Assembly: GCA_946811695.1 (NCBI GenBank)
Contig: OX328123.1
Location: 118,179,602 to 118,243,601, forward strand
Source: Gonocerus acuteangulatus
Lineage: Eukaryota; Arthropoda; Insecta; Hemiptera; Coreidae
Direction: 5' to 3'
DNA length: 64,000 nucleotides
In this document: positions 21,282 to 32,409 of the stretch, piece by piece
Position numbering within the stretch: position 1 is the stretch's first letter
How the letters are laid out: each line of letters begins with the position of its first letter
Notes under the pieces: model-generated
The model's database searches: none
Told to the model about the DNA's origin: nothing
Seen by the model: only the letters and a program-made list of their open reading frames with translations
Made by a program: the position numbers and the translations under genes

Positions 21282-21619
21282 GAATTAGGTCATAACGTCT
21301 CCAATATAATAATTTATTTTCTCCAAAAGCCATGATTTTTTTTTTAATGAATACCTAGAACTATAATATCTTCAGTTAAGAACATTATCATAAACACTGG
21401 GTCGGATCCGACCCTGGTTAGGGAAAAATTTATATTGAAAGTTGATTAATAAAAAAATTGTTCTTACCTGCTATACGTAAACGTGGTCCATTGCTTCCTT
21501 GGCACTGATTGAGAGGGTACCTGCAGCCCTTTGACGTTAGAGTGCGTGTTTGAAGAGGCATGCGCAGTTTTATGCCTATTGGGTCGGATACGACCCGTAT
21601 GTTTATAGATGAGGGTTAA

Positions 21620-22004
21620 TATTCATGTCAAAATGACATAAAAATCATTATGATGAAAATTTCATTTTATAAAAAAATTGAGAAAGACAATGCAAAGAAG
21701 AACGGTACAACAAAAAAATTACAAAGAAATAAAATCTCTCCGAATAAATGGGATCGAATAATTTTATGAATAAATATCGTTTGGACTAGTGGACCGGGAG
21801 TCAGGCTAAGAGAGGTCTAGATAAACTCGAGCAAAATAAAACTGCAATAAAAGCTTTATTAGATCTGGTTCGTTTACGATCATTGCCCTCTCCTTCGGCC
21901 GTAATGGGATCGTGCCAATTTTTATTTTCGGGTCTCCGTTCTACCCAGCTACCCTTAGTAAGGATTGTCTTTATATTTATAACCATTAGGTTTTTTCCTT
22001 AGTT
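21620..22004. other. No feature recognised
   Basis: Spacer between the piggyBac element and the hairpin. A somewhat GC-richer stretch at 21840-21960 has no recognisable feature. Confidence 0.35.
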
Positions 22005-22058
22005 CGTTGAAGTTAGTATCCAGTCAGGATCATTCCTGACTGGATACTAACTTTAACG
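22005..22058. repeat. Near-perfect hairpin, 25-bp stem
   Basis: Arms 22005-22029 and 22034-22058 pair with a single G/T wobble around a 4-base loop (tcat). The inner 20 bases are aagttagtatccagtcagga and its exact complement. No flanking ORF explains it. It could be a fold-back scar or a small-RNA precursor-like stem. Confidence 0.88.
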
Positions 22059-22367
22059 TAATTTGTAATTCCCAGCTATCCAGTAATATTTCTTACATAA
22101 GCCAATAGATATAATATAGTTAGACAACTCGTCATTAGTAAATTGTTGTGTAACTTTTTTTTGAAACAATGACAAAGTCAATCCCTGGCTTCTAAGTAAT
22201 TTTAACAAATTAGAAGTGCGGTATTAAACATATTTATTGGTATAAATAAACTATTTTTTTATTTACTGGGACTCTCATCTCAACTTTTCCTTCATTAAAG
22301 GCCAACAAATATTTAGGTCCAAAGGTACAATATAAATATTTTTCAGAATATATCGTACAGCTCTCTC

Positions 22368-22371
<4 letters not shown>

Positions 22372-22424
<53 letters not shown>
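22372..22424. repeat. (TA)n microsatellite
   Basis: About 50 bp of TA repeats preceded by a short CT run. Confidence 0.95.
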
Positions 22425-22429
<5 letters not shown>

Positions 22430-22474
22430 TGAAAGTGACAACGTACCTTATTATGAGGTGCAAGTAGTTCTCCG

Positions 22475-23757
22475 TGTAAGTGGTAAGATGTCAAGGAGTA
22501 TTTGGTGCTAAAAAAAAACAACAATTATCTCATGGCCACACATCTAGGTATTTATTAAAATTTAAATTTCTTTTATTTAAGAATGTGAAGATCCTAACTT
22601 TTGACGAACTACAAAAAATCCGACGAGACATCAAGACACGTTTACAAATCATGTTTCCAAGAAATACTTAACGGGAACCCTGACAGCCTCTTTTCTTTCA
22701 GTGATGGCTCTCGGACTGAGGTAGGAACTGGTGCTGCTGCAATAATCGAAGGAAAGGTTTTCCAACAGAAACCAGCAAGAGTATCTAGTTCATATTCTTG
22801 CTGAGTTGCAGGCAATGTTGTTAGCTTTGTACAATATAAAGGATACTCAAAAGAAAAAAGTGATTTTGTTTACACACTCTTTGAGCTCACTAAAAACGAT
22901 ACATAATACATTCAATGCACACCCTTTGGCAACCAAAATTTTAAATGAAATTATTCGATTACAAAATTTAAACAAACACGTAACACTGGTATGGCTACCG
23001 GGGCACGTAGACATTAAACAAAGCACAGACGTTGACATACAAGCCAAATTGGCAACCACACTACAGCACATAACAACAAGTGAAACAACTTACGAGGACC
23101 TAACGAAATATCATAGCAACCAAATACTTATTCAGTGGCAGACAGCATGGCACATCACTAACGACAATAAACTACGACAGATTAAACAAACAGTGGCAGA
23201 ATGGCCATCCAGCAGAAGAGGAAACCGGAGAGAAGAGGTAGTTCTAACTCGACTCCGAATTGGCCATTCTCTACTTACTCACGGACACCTAATGACTAGA
23301 CAAGACGCACTAACATATAGACAATGTAACCAACTCCTAACTATAAGACATATACTTACAGACTGTCGAAGAAGAGAACAATTAAACATACCCACTGACC
23401 TTACAGAACTATTGTCCGATGGTAGCCATTATTTGAATCAGATATTTAAATATTTACTAACTATACATATATATCACACAATTTAACGAACTCATGAAAA
23501 TGTTTACTCTGTCATTTTTTTTATAACTTCCTTACTTTTATTTTATTTTTTAATTTATTTTATATTTTTTATTTTATTTTTGACTTTTAAATCTATTTGA
23601 TACTTTTCTGAAATTATATTTATTTCCTTTATGTTATGATTTTGCATTATAATTTATTTAATAATATTATCTTTTTGTTCAAAGCTGACAATTCCATATA
23701 GACTTACTAATTTGCTAGTTGCCTCCGTTGCGATCGAGCAGTAAATAAATAAATATT
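22475..23757 (+). mobile_element. RNase H-bearing LINE, 5'-truncated
   Basis: The 3' half of a non-LTR element: RNase H and C-terminal region (to 23486), a T-rich 3' UTR, and an (ataa)n tail at about 23741-23757 preceded by gttgcgatcgagcag. The 3' UTR end resembles that of the LINE at 52358-53381 (cgctcataaataaataaat), so the two are relatives. Confidence 0.78.
22680..23486 (+). pseudogene. LINE RNase H and C-terminal domain remnant
   Basis: The RNase H start FSFSDGSRTEVGTGAAAII (first catalytic Asp) ends at a TGA (22801-22803). A GTT-GCA-GGC context then restores an LQAMLLALYN segment and a long frame to 23486. That frame holds LVWLPGHVDIKQSTDVDIQA, RLRIGHSLLTHGHLMTRQD, a knuckle (C ... IRHILTDC) and the terminal helix. 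The third catalytic position reads FTHS where TDS is usual, and the knuckle has lost its first Cys. Both point to loss of function. Confidence 0.8.
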
Positions 23758-23825
23758 TAAGAATGCATCACAGCATACGTTATTTTCATCTAAAATTGAA
23801 AAGAAACCAAAAAAACGACTAAGAT

Positions 23826-24006
23826 GAGGCCTATCGTGGTCTAGTGGCTAGCGCCTTAGATTCATGAGCGGGAGATGGTGGGTTCGATCCCCACCGGTGG
23901 CAGGAATTTTCTCATCCCACGGCTCATTGGGAAAATTCCTCGCTGCACCCTGGATCTCAGCGCTAATGGCCTAGGTGTCGAGGCGCCGCAAAAAAAAAAA
24001 AAAAAA
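23826..24006 (+). mobile_element. tRNA(Glu)-like SINE
   Basis: The head tcgtggtctagtggctagcg (A box), perfect B box ggttcgatccc at 23881-23891, body with tctcatcccacggctcattg, and A tail (23992-24006). Same family as 4284-4490. I saw no clear target duplication. Confidence 0.8.
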
Positions 24007-24430
24007 CAACTAACAGGATGGTGCTAATGACCTCAGCAGTCGATGAACCGTGAAAAATCTTGATTTAAAACCATGTCAAAAAATTCAGGGCATCATGGCA
24101 TCCCCGGCAGCCTGGGCTGAAGTTTTCAACATCTGGATTACGTAATTATAAAATATTTAAAAGTAATAATCATTTTTATGAGCTGTCCAAATTGCAATAC
24201 CTACTGAGCTCCTGTAAATAAAATACATATTGTTCTATTCTAAACCCCATTATATTTTCTCAAGTGCATTGAAGCTACCTCCAAATTCATGCTAACACTC
24301 CGATATTAATCTGTACATATAATAAAATTCTAACGGGTCGCTGTCTGTACATGGAAGATATATGGGAAAAATACTATTGGGGGCTTTTATCAATGAAATA
24401 GTACCCAAAGAAGGATTTTTAGAATTTTTG

Positions 24431-24730
24431 TTTGTCTGACTGTATGTCTGCTGTCTGTCAGACACTCTACACACACTATGTTTGTCTGACTGTATGTCTG
24501 CTGTCTGTCAGACACTCTACACACACTATGTTTGTCTGACTGTATGGCTGCTGTCTGTCAGGTACTCTACACACACTATGTTTGTCTGACTGTATGTCTG
24601 CTGTCTGTCAGACACTCTACACACACTATGTTTGTCTGACTGTATGGCTGCTGTCTGTCAGGTACTCTACACACACTATGTTTGTCTGACTGTATGTCTG
24701 CTGTCTGTCAGACACTCTACACACACTATG
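24431..24730. repeat. 50-bp minisatellite, 6 copies, two alternating variants
   Basis: Units start every 50 bp from 24431 with tttgtctgactgtatg. Two variants differ at three sites (tatgtctg...cagacac versus tatggctg...caggtac) and occur in the order 1,1,2,1,2,1. The last four suggest duplication of a 100-bp two-unit block. Confidence 0.95.
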
Positions 24731-24839
24731 TTTTAACAATCCCTAAGGGGTGAGTTTACTGGCTCTTTCACGTTTTAGCAATCCTAGCAGCCTGTATGCT
24801 TGATCCCCGATGACTACAAGTCTAATAGCGAGTATAGAG

Positions 24840-24974
24840 AAGCATTACTGTAGAGGGGTTTATCATAATACCCATACGACGGTGTTTCTAATCCAAAATA
24901 AGCCAAAAGATAAATCCAAAAATTCTGCCCTGAGTCACTGCCCCACGCAGCCGAAGTCGCGAGCACAGCTAGTG
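24840..24974 (+). mobile_element. Possible Helitron 3' end
   Basis: Ends gccgaagtcgcgagcacagc followed by TAGT, resembling the 3' terminus of the Helitron at 4155 (acgaagttcgccgggtcagctagt) in spacing and in the CTAG+T end. No 5' end or coding sequence is identified. Confidence 0.35.
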
Positions 24975-24987
24975 AATAAATAAATAA

Positions 24988-25904
24988 AAGTCCGTCACGA
25001 AGGAGCTGCATAACTAAGCACTTTCCTCAGAATGTGGGCAGTGTAGAATGCTTTCCATAATAATTTGCTTAAAATATCGTATATAAATAAAATAAAAACA
25101 TGAATAGTTCTCTTTTCGTTTTGTAATGAGTAACTGTTCAATTATTAATTTTGTAATTAATTTGCTTCCAGAGTTATTTTTACACATGTTACCTTCTACA
25201 CTATTTAATAAATACAAAAAATCTTCATATTTTCGACTTTTGATCTGACGGAGGAACAGGATGCAGTTCCTGTAGTGATAGAAAGCGCTCTTTACGGCGA
25301 CATTGCGAAACTACGTCTGGCGGGCTATTGAATTGAAAAATAGTACTAAGTAAACCCCCCTTTCTGATTGACCGATTTAGCTCAATTTTTTACACTTCTT
25401 TCCCATGAGTTACTCACGACGTATACCGCGTTTCGTTACAATACAGCAGAAATTACGACTGGTATGAGTACATTAGTAATTTGGGTCTGGAGTAAACCCC
25501 CCTCCTAATGAATCGATTTAGTTAATTTTTACAGCCCATTTTCCTGTGCAGATTACTACTACAAATATTGAGTTTCGTCGAAATATAACAAAAATTTCAG
25601 CTGTTAGTGGCGAATTGGTAATGTGGGTCTGGAGTAAACCCCCCCTCCTAATGAACCGATTTAGTTTATTTTTACCAATTTTTGCTCTGTAGATTGCTAC
25701 TACGAATACAAAGTTTCGTTAAAATATATCAAAAACTACGGCGTGCATGGTCAACTTCGTCTTTTGGGTCCGGGGTAATCCCCCCCCCCTTTACGTTTAA
25801 CCGATTTTGTTGGTTTACGAACTCGTTCAATCGTTTGCTAATTGAGCACTATATACCAAGTTTCGTAACGAAAAAACAAAAACTCTGGCCGCTATCGTGT
25901 TAAC

Positions 25905-25959
<55 letters not shown>

Positions 25960-26080
25960 TTTAACGGGGGTCAATTTTGGTGTCTACTAGGTAGGATCGA
26001 TAATGATTTGAAGAAATTTTGGATAAATTCCGTTATGAGTGCAACCTCAATAGCTACCTTCCTTCGGAGGAAAGTGCTAA
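24988..26080 (+). mobile_element. Helentron-like element, family A, second copy
   Basis: The start gtccgtcacgaaggagctgc and subterminal agcactttcctc, about four tandem units (25340-25880), a TA tract (25906-25960), and the 3' stem-loop ccttccttcggaggaaag ending GTGCTAA match the copy at 8557-9926 throughout. It is shorter by roughly one tandem unit and part of the TA tract. No protein is encoded. Confidence 0.72.
25906..25960. repeat. (TA)n microsatellite in family A
   Basis: About 55 bp of TA repeats at the same internal position as in the first family-A copy. Confidence 0.95.
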
Positions 26081-26084
26081 AACA

Positions 26085-26843
26085 ATCACACTCTACAGTA
26101 AATATTTTAATTCTCTAAACAATATAAATAAGGTAGAGGAAAAATCTATTTCAGAGGTACTAAATTTTATAAGAAATCCCGAGGGAATCTAAGGTATAAA
26201 TATCAGGATACGTGTTTGGAATGAATCAATAGGTGTATAGCCTATTTGACAATCCACACATTTACATTTATAAGGAATATCTCATCTCATTGTAAGGCAT
26301 TCAGATTTCCAGAACTTTATTTTTTTATTCTGGACATTTTCAATACTTTAAATATCAAATCGCATTGCAATTTTCAGAATTTATGTTTTAAATTTTTTTT
26401 TCGGATTGGAGATTAAATGAAATTTACACAACAAAATTAATCACTTTAATTTAATTTAATTTTTTGATAAAGGCCGAGTTTTTGAGGCTAAATAAAGTAG
26501 TTTTTAAGAGTTAGTGAATCGGATATTCCGTACTCACATACTCGTATGTATGTAAATGTATGACTGGGGACGATTTCTGAATTCATCTGCTGTTAGTTAC
26601 TGACAGTGAACAAGTTCTGGTTACAAGGCTCAGAATAGGCCATGCATTGCTACCTCTATCATAGGTATTGACTCTTAAAAGACTAAAATGTTTATACTTA
26701 GACATTAAAATGAAATTTTATTTATTGCATGTAATCATTTTCCTTATACCACTTTTTTAATCAGTGAATACGTATATTTTTTTCCCTTAGATAGGTATAT
26801 GTAGTACATTGATTGGTAATACATTATTTTAGATTTACAATAA
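26085..26843. other. No feature recognised
   Basis: AT-rich spacer between two family-A elements. No ORF or repeat recognised. Confidence 0.4.
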
Positions 26844-26844
26844 A

Positions 26845-26962
26845 AAGTCCGTCATGTAGGACCTGAAAAATAAAGTGCAATCCTCAGCGCATTCGTTATT
26901 TTATACGGAATTTCGCCCATAAACCCTTGTTCCACTAAGCGGATTCTGCTTGTCAACGAAGA

Positions 26963-27010
<48 letters not shown>
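26845..27010 (+). mobile_element. Helentron-like element, 5' part only
   Basis: The start aaaagtccgtcatgtaggac and a diverged subterminal region are followed by ggattctgcttgtcaacgaa, a block shared with the other copies, and a TA tract (26962-27007). No 3' hairpin end follows, so it is truncated, or its end is lost in the next microsatellite region. Confidence 0.5.
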
Positions 27011-27178
27011 ACTTGTTCTTATTTCTGTCGATGGCACGGGGTCCATAAAGTAGTACACCGTTAATTCTGTTCAACTATTTATTTAAAATCTTTGCCCGAC
27101 ATGTTTCGTGCTTTCCTTGTATGGAAGTCCTCTCGTCATGTTCTCCTTTGAATATAGCCTTACAATACATTTTTTATT

Positions 27179-27180
<2 letters not shown>

Positions 27181-27240
<60 letters not shown>

Positions 27241-27247
27241 TATATAC

Positions 27248-27322
<75 letters not shown>

Positions 27323-27340
27323 CATATATAAACAAATATA
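27181..27340. repeat. Compound (TA)n/(CATATA)n microsatellite
   Basis: TA repeats with periodic CATATA interruptions over about 160 bp. Large open frames of Tyr-Ile here are artefacts. Confidence 0.97.
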
Positions 27341-27346
27341 CATGAG

Positions 27347-27550
<204 letters not shown>

Positions 27551-27559
27551 CACCGACAC

Positions 27560-28140
27560 TTTCGTAGTGCTTCGTGCATGGAACAAATTCGGTCTTCGAA
27601 AAGAAAAAAGTGTATGTAGTCATAAAACTGAAATTAACATTGATTAATATATTAATATACAAGAAAAACATTTTGAATAAAAAAAACATAATGGGATGGC
27701 TGGGAAAGGGTCGGTTGCCTGGCATGCTGTTTCATTAATGATCCTGAAAATAAATTTATCATAACTTTTAGGAAAAAGCATCTTAATTAATAAAAATAGG
27801 TGGATAAATTTCCTTTTTAAAAGCATTTAGAGCTTGAAAACGTTAATTAACGGCGGTACCTATAAGATTACATTGTAATATTAGCAAATTGTATGGTAAA
27901 AATATATTAACTACACATTGTTCCAATCACACGCGGATAATTAGATTCAGAACTGCTTTGCTTTCTTCACTTGCAGGAATTATCGCTATACTGAGCAATC
28001 ACTATTGACTCCTTTCATTTTAGCGCATTTATTCCCTTCCTGAATTTACTCTCACGACCCCGTTGATGAAGCTAACCTGAATACTTACTACAACATTTTC
28101 TATTTCAATACACATACATCAAGAAAATAACGTCTGTTCA
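27560..28140. other. No feature recognised
   Basis: Spacer with no recognised ORF, repeat or RNA. From 28145 to 28440 a degraded repeat begins tactagctgttgcatgggct and includes ccaagtttagttaaaatcgg, reminiscent of widespread RTE-type 3' ends, but I could not confirm it. Confidence 0.35.
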
Positions 28141-28475
28141 AAATTGTATCTATATATACTAGCTGTTGCATGGGCTGCCATGCTACACCTACTTTCTGCA
28201 TCTAGAAAAGCAAAAATAAATTAGAAACCAAATAAATAATATTGAAATCTAATAACGCAAATCTATCTTTGTTCAGGTTCAGAGTTGCAAACCCATGACC
28301 ACCGAACTGTGAGGAGCAGCTAAGTGACGATTTTAACATACAGTACTCCCAGACTCCATTGCCAAGTTTAGTTAAAATCGGGCACACGGTGTGGATTTTT
28401 ATAAGGAACAAACAGATAGACAGACAAACAGCTGATTTATATATATACACACACATGTATATATATATATACAGA

Positions 28476-28742
28476 GTTGAAACTTCAAGTTGGTTAAGGA
28501 GCAAAATCGTCGAAATTAGAAAACGTCAAAAGCAGCATTACGATAAAAATTCAACTGAGGGACATATTTTCAAGGAGGGGGATAAGGCTTGGATCCAAAA
28601 TATAAAAACCGAGATATGGGAACAAGGGGAAGTTTAAAAAAAATGACCAGATCCTCGGTCATTACTAGTTAGATTACCGGATGGCCGTAAAAATCGAAGA
28701 TATATAATTCACGTAAAACCTTTTGTTCCTAGGGGTATATAA
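28476..28742 (+). pseudogene. LTR-retrotransposon (Gypsy-like) integrase C-terminal remnant
   Basis: One frame reads RKRQKQHYDKNSTEGHIFKE, GDKAWIQNIKTEIWEQGEV, then two in-frame stops, then RLPDGRKNRR and IIHVKPFVPRG before TAA. A basic (K/R)Q-x-H-YDK start, an F-x2-GD-x-VW-like core and a final (R/H)-x2-H(V/I)KP are the integrase C-terminal region of Gypsy-class elements. No LTR or other pol domain was found around it. Confidence 0.68.
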
Positions 28743-29018
28743 CTCACTGTCTTAACAGATATATTGTTACTTTTCTTACATTAATCAAAATAAAAGTATA
28801 TACAGTTTGGTTACACGTAAATTAGAGGAAATATTATTAACAGTTATTATTATGCGCTGTAACTACATAAGAACTCGCAAACCGTGTTACACGGAACTCT
28901 GAGAAAAGAATTCAATGCTTAATATTTGGAGCGGCATGCTTAGGTTATTTGAAATTGTCGGTTTTTGATTTTCCTCTGCTTTATTGTTGATGTTTATGTT
29001 GTATTTTATCGTTTTCTT

Positions 29019-29155
29019 ATTAGCGCGGTTCCTCCCTCCCCCATAGGGAGGAACCCCGCTTATAAGGTTAATACAATGAAACAATCCGGAAGTGCCGACA
29101 AGAAAATTTCGCGTTTCAGAACCCCTAGAGACCAAAAATAACGGTGGTTTAAATT

Positions 29156-29208
<53 letters not shown>

Positions 29209-30227
29209 TTGTCTGTTCGCTCATTTCTGGCTTCCCTGGTGGTCCAATTTTGATAAAATTTGGTACAAAAATTAGTCGTCCAATTTGAAAGGTCAAGTTC
29301 GTTAACCAGCAAAATCCGCCCACTGGAAGATGGCGTTTGGGGCGAAATTCGAGCAGAAAAAATCGTAGCGCTTACGTTTTTGAGTTCATAAGCTTGTAAG
29401 TACTCTTTTTATAGGCTCCTTGGGCTAGGAAAACGAATGAAACCATTTTAAAGGCGATAGCTTTAACCGTTTTCGAGAAAATTGGAAAAATATTTTTTGA
29501 ATACCGTTTTTGGTTTGGGTACTTAGAATCATGGGATTCAGTTGAAACATTATCTGCATGTTCTACTTTCATTAAAACTAATATGTTGAAATTTTTGTTA
29601 CGTTTGGAGTTTAGGAAGGGTTGTAAAAAAATCTTTTATTAACAGACATAAAAAGTTTTGGTAACTTTGTATACTTTCCTTAATATCTCGAAAAAGGTTG
29701 AGAATCTTGGGGAACGGAAGATGACCATTAGAAAGCTCACTAAATGCTCTACAAAAATGGTTCTAATGAAAGTTTTGATTAGGCGATGTCAATCGGAGAA
29801 ATAAGTGCTTAAAACTTTGAAGTAATTGATTTCGCTTGTTCGAACTGTTCTTTTTGTCTGTTTTATTCCTTGTTATTTTTAAATTGCTTATAGTCAGATA
29901 ATGTATTTGACAATAAAACAGATTAAGTAAAATAAGAAGATCAATTTATTGTTAAAAATGTAGCGTTCAAAGAGAGAGATCCCAAGGCTTTCCAAATGCC
30001 TCTGAGCGGAGGCCTTTCTGCCCGACTTATGGGATAGCTGACCCATACAGGTAAGGTTTTAAATCAAGACCTTTCAAGACTGGTTAGTTTGAGATTTCAT
30101 TTGGATAGGTGTTTCGCTATTGATCTAAACAAAGTAATAACTGTTTCTATTCTATGCCTTCATAAACACTAAAGATAAGAACGGAACCGCGCTAAGATGA
30201 CGCAGTTCCTGCGAATCGGACTTTTTT
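29019..30227 (-). mobile_element. Helentron-like element, family B, full copy
   Basis: On the minus strand it starts with aaaaaagtccgattcgcagg, a small hairpin (cgcag/ctgcg) and the subterminal tagcgcggttcc. It ends with an 11-bp stem-loop (ggttcctccct/agggaggaacc) followed by GCGCTAAT. The subterminal motif recurs inverted near the end. A TA tract (29158-29207) sits inside, flanked by the block with tcaagttcgttaaccagc. The plan is identical to family A. It contains no coding sequence. Confidence 0.7.
29158..29207. repeat. (TA)n microsatellite in family B
   Basis: About 50 bp of TA repeats at the family-B microsatellite position. Confidence 0.95.
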
Positions 30228-30338
30228 ATTTTAGCAGAGAATTCATCCAGTAGGCAACACAAGCGGAAAGTAAGTATAATGAAGGCAACTTCTAATATCG
30301 TATATTTAGACAATTTCAGCGCTTTGAATCTCATATTT

Positions 30339-30679
30339 GCTATACATTTATTAGACTTTCATGCCATAAAACGTCTCACCAATTAACACCACAAGATCCA
30401 TGCAATATTTGTAACCTTCAGACCAATGAAACCCTTCAACATTTCTATTGCTGTTGCTCAATCTATTCACCCTACAGGACATACTATCTTCCCAACTTCG
30501 TCAATAAATGAACAGAAGGGTTTTATCAGATTCTCAATACCACCGATATGTCGACCATCAGGGCTCCACTCCAGTACACTATCAGGAGTCTTAACCTCAG
30601 GAAATTTATGTTAGAAGAATAAATCCAATTAATGTTTAAACAAACAAATATTAATGTATATTTATATATGTCATAAATA

Positions 30680-30734
<55 letters not shown>

Positions 30735-30896
30735 TTTTGTAAATTAATTTATGTTTGTAAAGTTTTATTTTTAATGGGGGCGGGGGATTTTTGGAACTAG
30801 TCAATGTAAAGATTATAAAATGCTATATATTTATGAATAGTACACACTCTATTTGTATGGGATACATTCTCAAAAACAAATAAATTATTTGATTGA
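30339..30896 (+). mobile_element. 5'-truncated LINE with 15-bp target duplication
   Basis: The 15-bp sequence ttgaatctcatattt occurs exactly at 30324-30338 and 30897-30911, directly bordering the insertion. That proves target-primed integration of a 558-bp truncated LINE. Its 3' end has a gatt-repeat tail (ttatttgattga) instead of poly(A). A TA tract (30686-30727) lies in the 3' UTR. Confidence 0.85.
30341..30622 (+). pseudogene. LINE ORF2 C-terminal zinc-knuckle remnant
   Basis: The frame reads HKTSHQLTPQDPCNICNLQT, then NETLQHFYCC and YSPYRTYYLPNFVNK, a stop, and a continuation to TAA 30620-30622. The C-x2-C ... H-x4-C arrangement followed by a Tyr/Arg stretch is the knuckle found downstream of the reverse transcriptase in Jockey/CR1-type LINEs. 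The copy is 5'-truncated with one internal stop. Confidence 0.65.
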
Positions 30897-30911
30897 TTGA
30901 ATCTCATATTT

Positions 30912-31679
30912 CCTGAAAAGTTTATTGGAGTTGTTAATCAAATTTGTTGAAGCATGAAATTATTGTATTGCTGTATGTTCCCAGAAAAAAAAAAAAAAGT
31001 GTTTGAGGAGAAGGATGTGGAAACAGGCTCAGATGGCACTTATTCTTGGAGCAAACACGATTGTTACCGAACACTGGACCAGTGCCATCCTTCAGTCAAC
31101 TATCTACTTTGATTTTTCTGCCTAGATATTATTCCCGCTGACAACTTGACAAAGAATAAAGGAATCTTCGGAGTTCGTCGTCGTAAGCTGCTCTGAGGTC
31201 GAAAAGACACGGTAGATTTGTAAAGAGTAAAGGCAGACTGGAATGGAAACACTCGCTCAAGCAAGACCTATAATAAATCAATGCCAAAGAGCTGTGCCTT
31301 CACAATATATCCTGTCTTGGCGTAAGTCTTTCGGTTGGGTTTTCGATGGATGGAGTTGTCCACACCTCCTTCTCCCATTTCTCTCTGCGGCCTTCCTTCT
31401 GCATTTATCTCAACCTCAACGACCCTTACTGCTGGCCGCTTAAACCAGGTTGTTCTAGTTAGTTTTCCACGCTAGTTAATTTGTTATACCTTCAATAAAC
31501 ATTTTTATGGCTGTTATTATATTATTCTTCCTCAGCAAGACTTTAATGCTCATTATTTGTCGCATTATAACTGTATAATGTTTAGGCCTGTTACATAATT
31601 TGATACAGAAACTCTATACTTTTATTTCGGTTCCTATGGAAAAGCAATCCTGAAAAAATTCACGTATTCACTTTTTTTT
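30912..31679. other. No feature recognised
   Basis: Includes an open frame at 31243-31443 without a recognisable domain. No repeat or RNA identified. Confidence 0.35.
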
Positions 31680-31919
31680 TGTAGGAATTTGATAATAATG
31701 TCTTTCTGTACTACTATTTCTCCAAATCCATCGCTGTTCTTAGAACCGTCAATGAACATATAATTAGATTGAGCTAATACATATTATATTTTAATACATT
31801 CCAGATAATACGTATATTGGTTTGTATCTTCACAAAGGAATTTAGTTAATGCAAAGTTGATTTTAGGAAAGGGTAGTTCTCTGGAAGGCACAGCAATATG
31901 AATAATAGGCGGACGGGCA
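31680..31919 (-). pseudogene. LINE linker and RNase H start remnant
   Basis: Minus strand: PPIIHIAVPSRELPFPKIN, then FLCEDTNQYTYYLECIKI, a stop, and SNYMFIDGSKNSDGFGEIVV. The FIDGSK with the following Gly-rich turn is the first catalytic Asp region of RNase H, and the preceding block is the linker seen in R1/I-type LINEs. Only this short segment survives. Confidence 0.6.
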
Positions 31920-32251
31920 ATGTTGAACTTAGATACCAACTAGTTCTAGCCTCCTGAAAGGGCGTTACTTTCTTTGTACTCTTCGTTATGAGGGTCATTT
32001 TGTGAGAAGAAAATTGCAATATAAACATTAAGCGTCATTATTTTTTTTCTGTGTGCAGTGCTGGATCGGAAGGCTCTAGTTGCTTTTCTGATGGTGAATG
32101 CTTTCAAGCATTTTTTTGAGTTGTAAGGGATGCTGAACCCTAAGAAATACAGTTAGTATCCAGCTTTGTTCGTAATAGGCCGTGATATAATATCTATGCT
32201 GACCTTATCATCTCCCAATTTAGTACAAGACAACACTTAGAGAATGTTTAA
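31920..32251. other. No feature recognised
   Basis: Short spacer left of the pogo-like element. Confidence 0.35.
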
Positions 32252-32409
32252 TACAGTAAACTTCCTCTGATCCGGCATCCGGTGGTCCGGCACGCTTGAT
32301 AATCTGGTACGGCAGGCGTGTCAAGGCGAAACATGAAAAGTGCGCCTCTTGAGTTCTTATGCATCAATTCCGCGAAATCCCTACCCCAACAACCCCATGG
32401 TGCCCGACG

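Larger units (their letters stand above)
20669..21615 (-). mobile_element. piggyBac-like transposon derivative at TTAA
   Basis: TTAA on both sides (20665-20668 and 21616-21619) directly abuts inverted ends ccctcctctataaacg and ccctcatctataaaca. A gggtcg-kat-cgaccc-type palindromic motif recurs near both ends (20717, 21400 and 21585). TTAA duplication plus a CCC start is the piggyBac signature. It contains a TA tract and an acidic ORF remnant on the minus strand. Confidence 0.83.
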
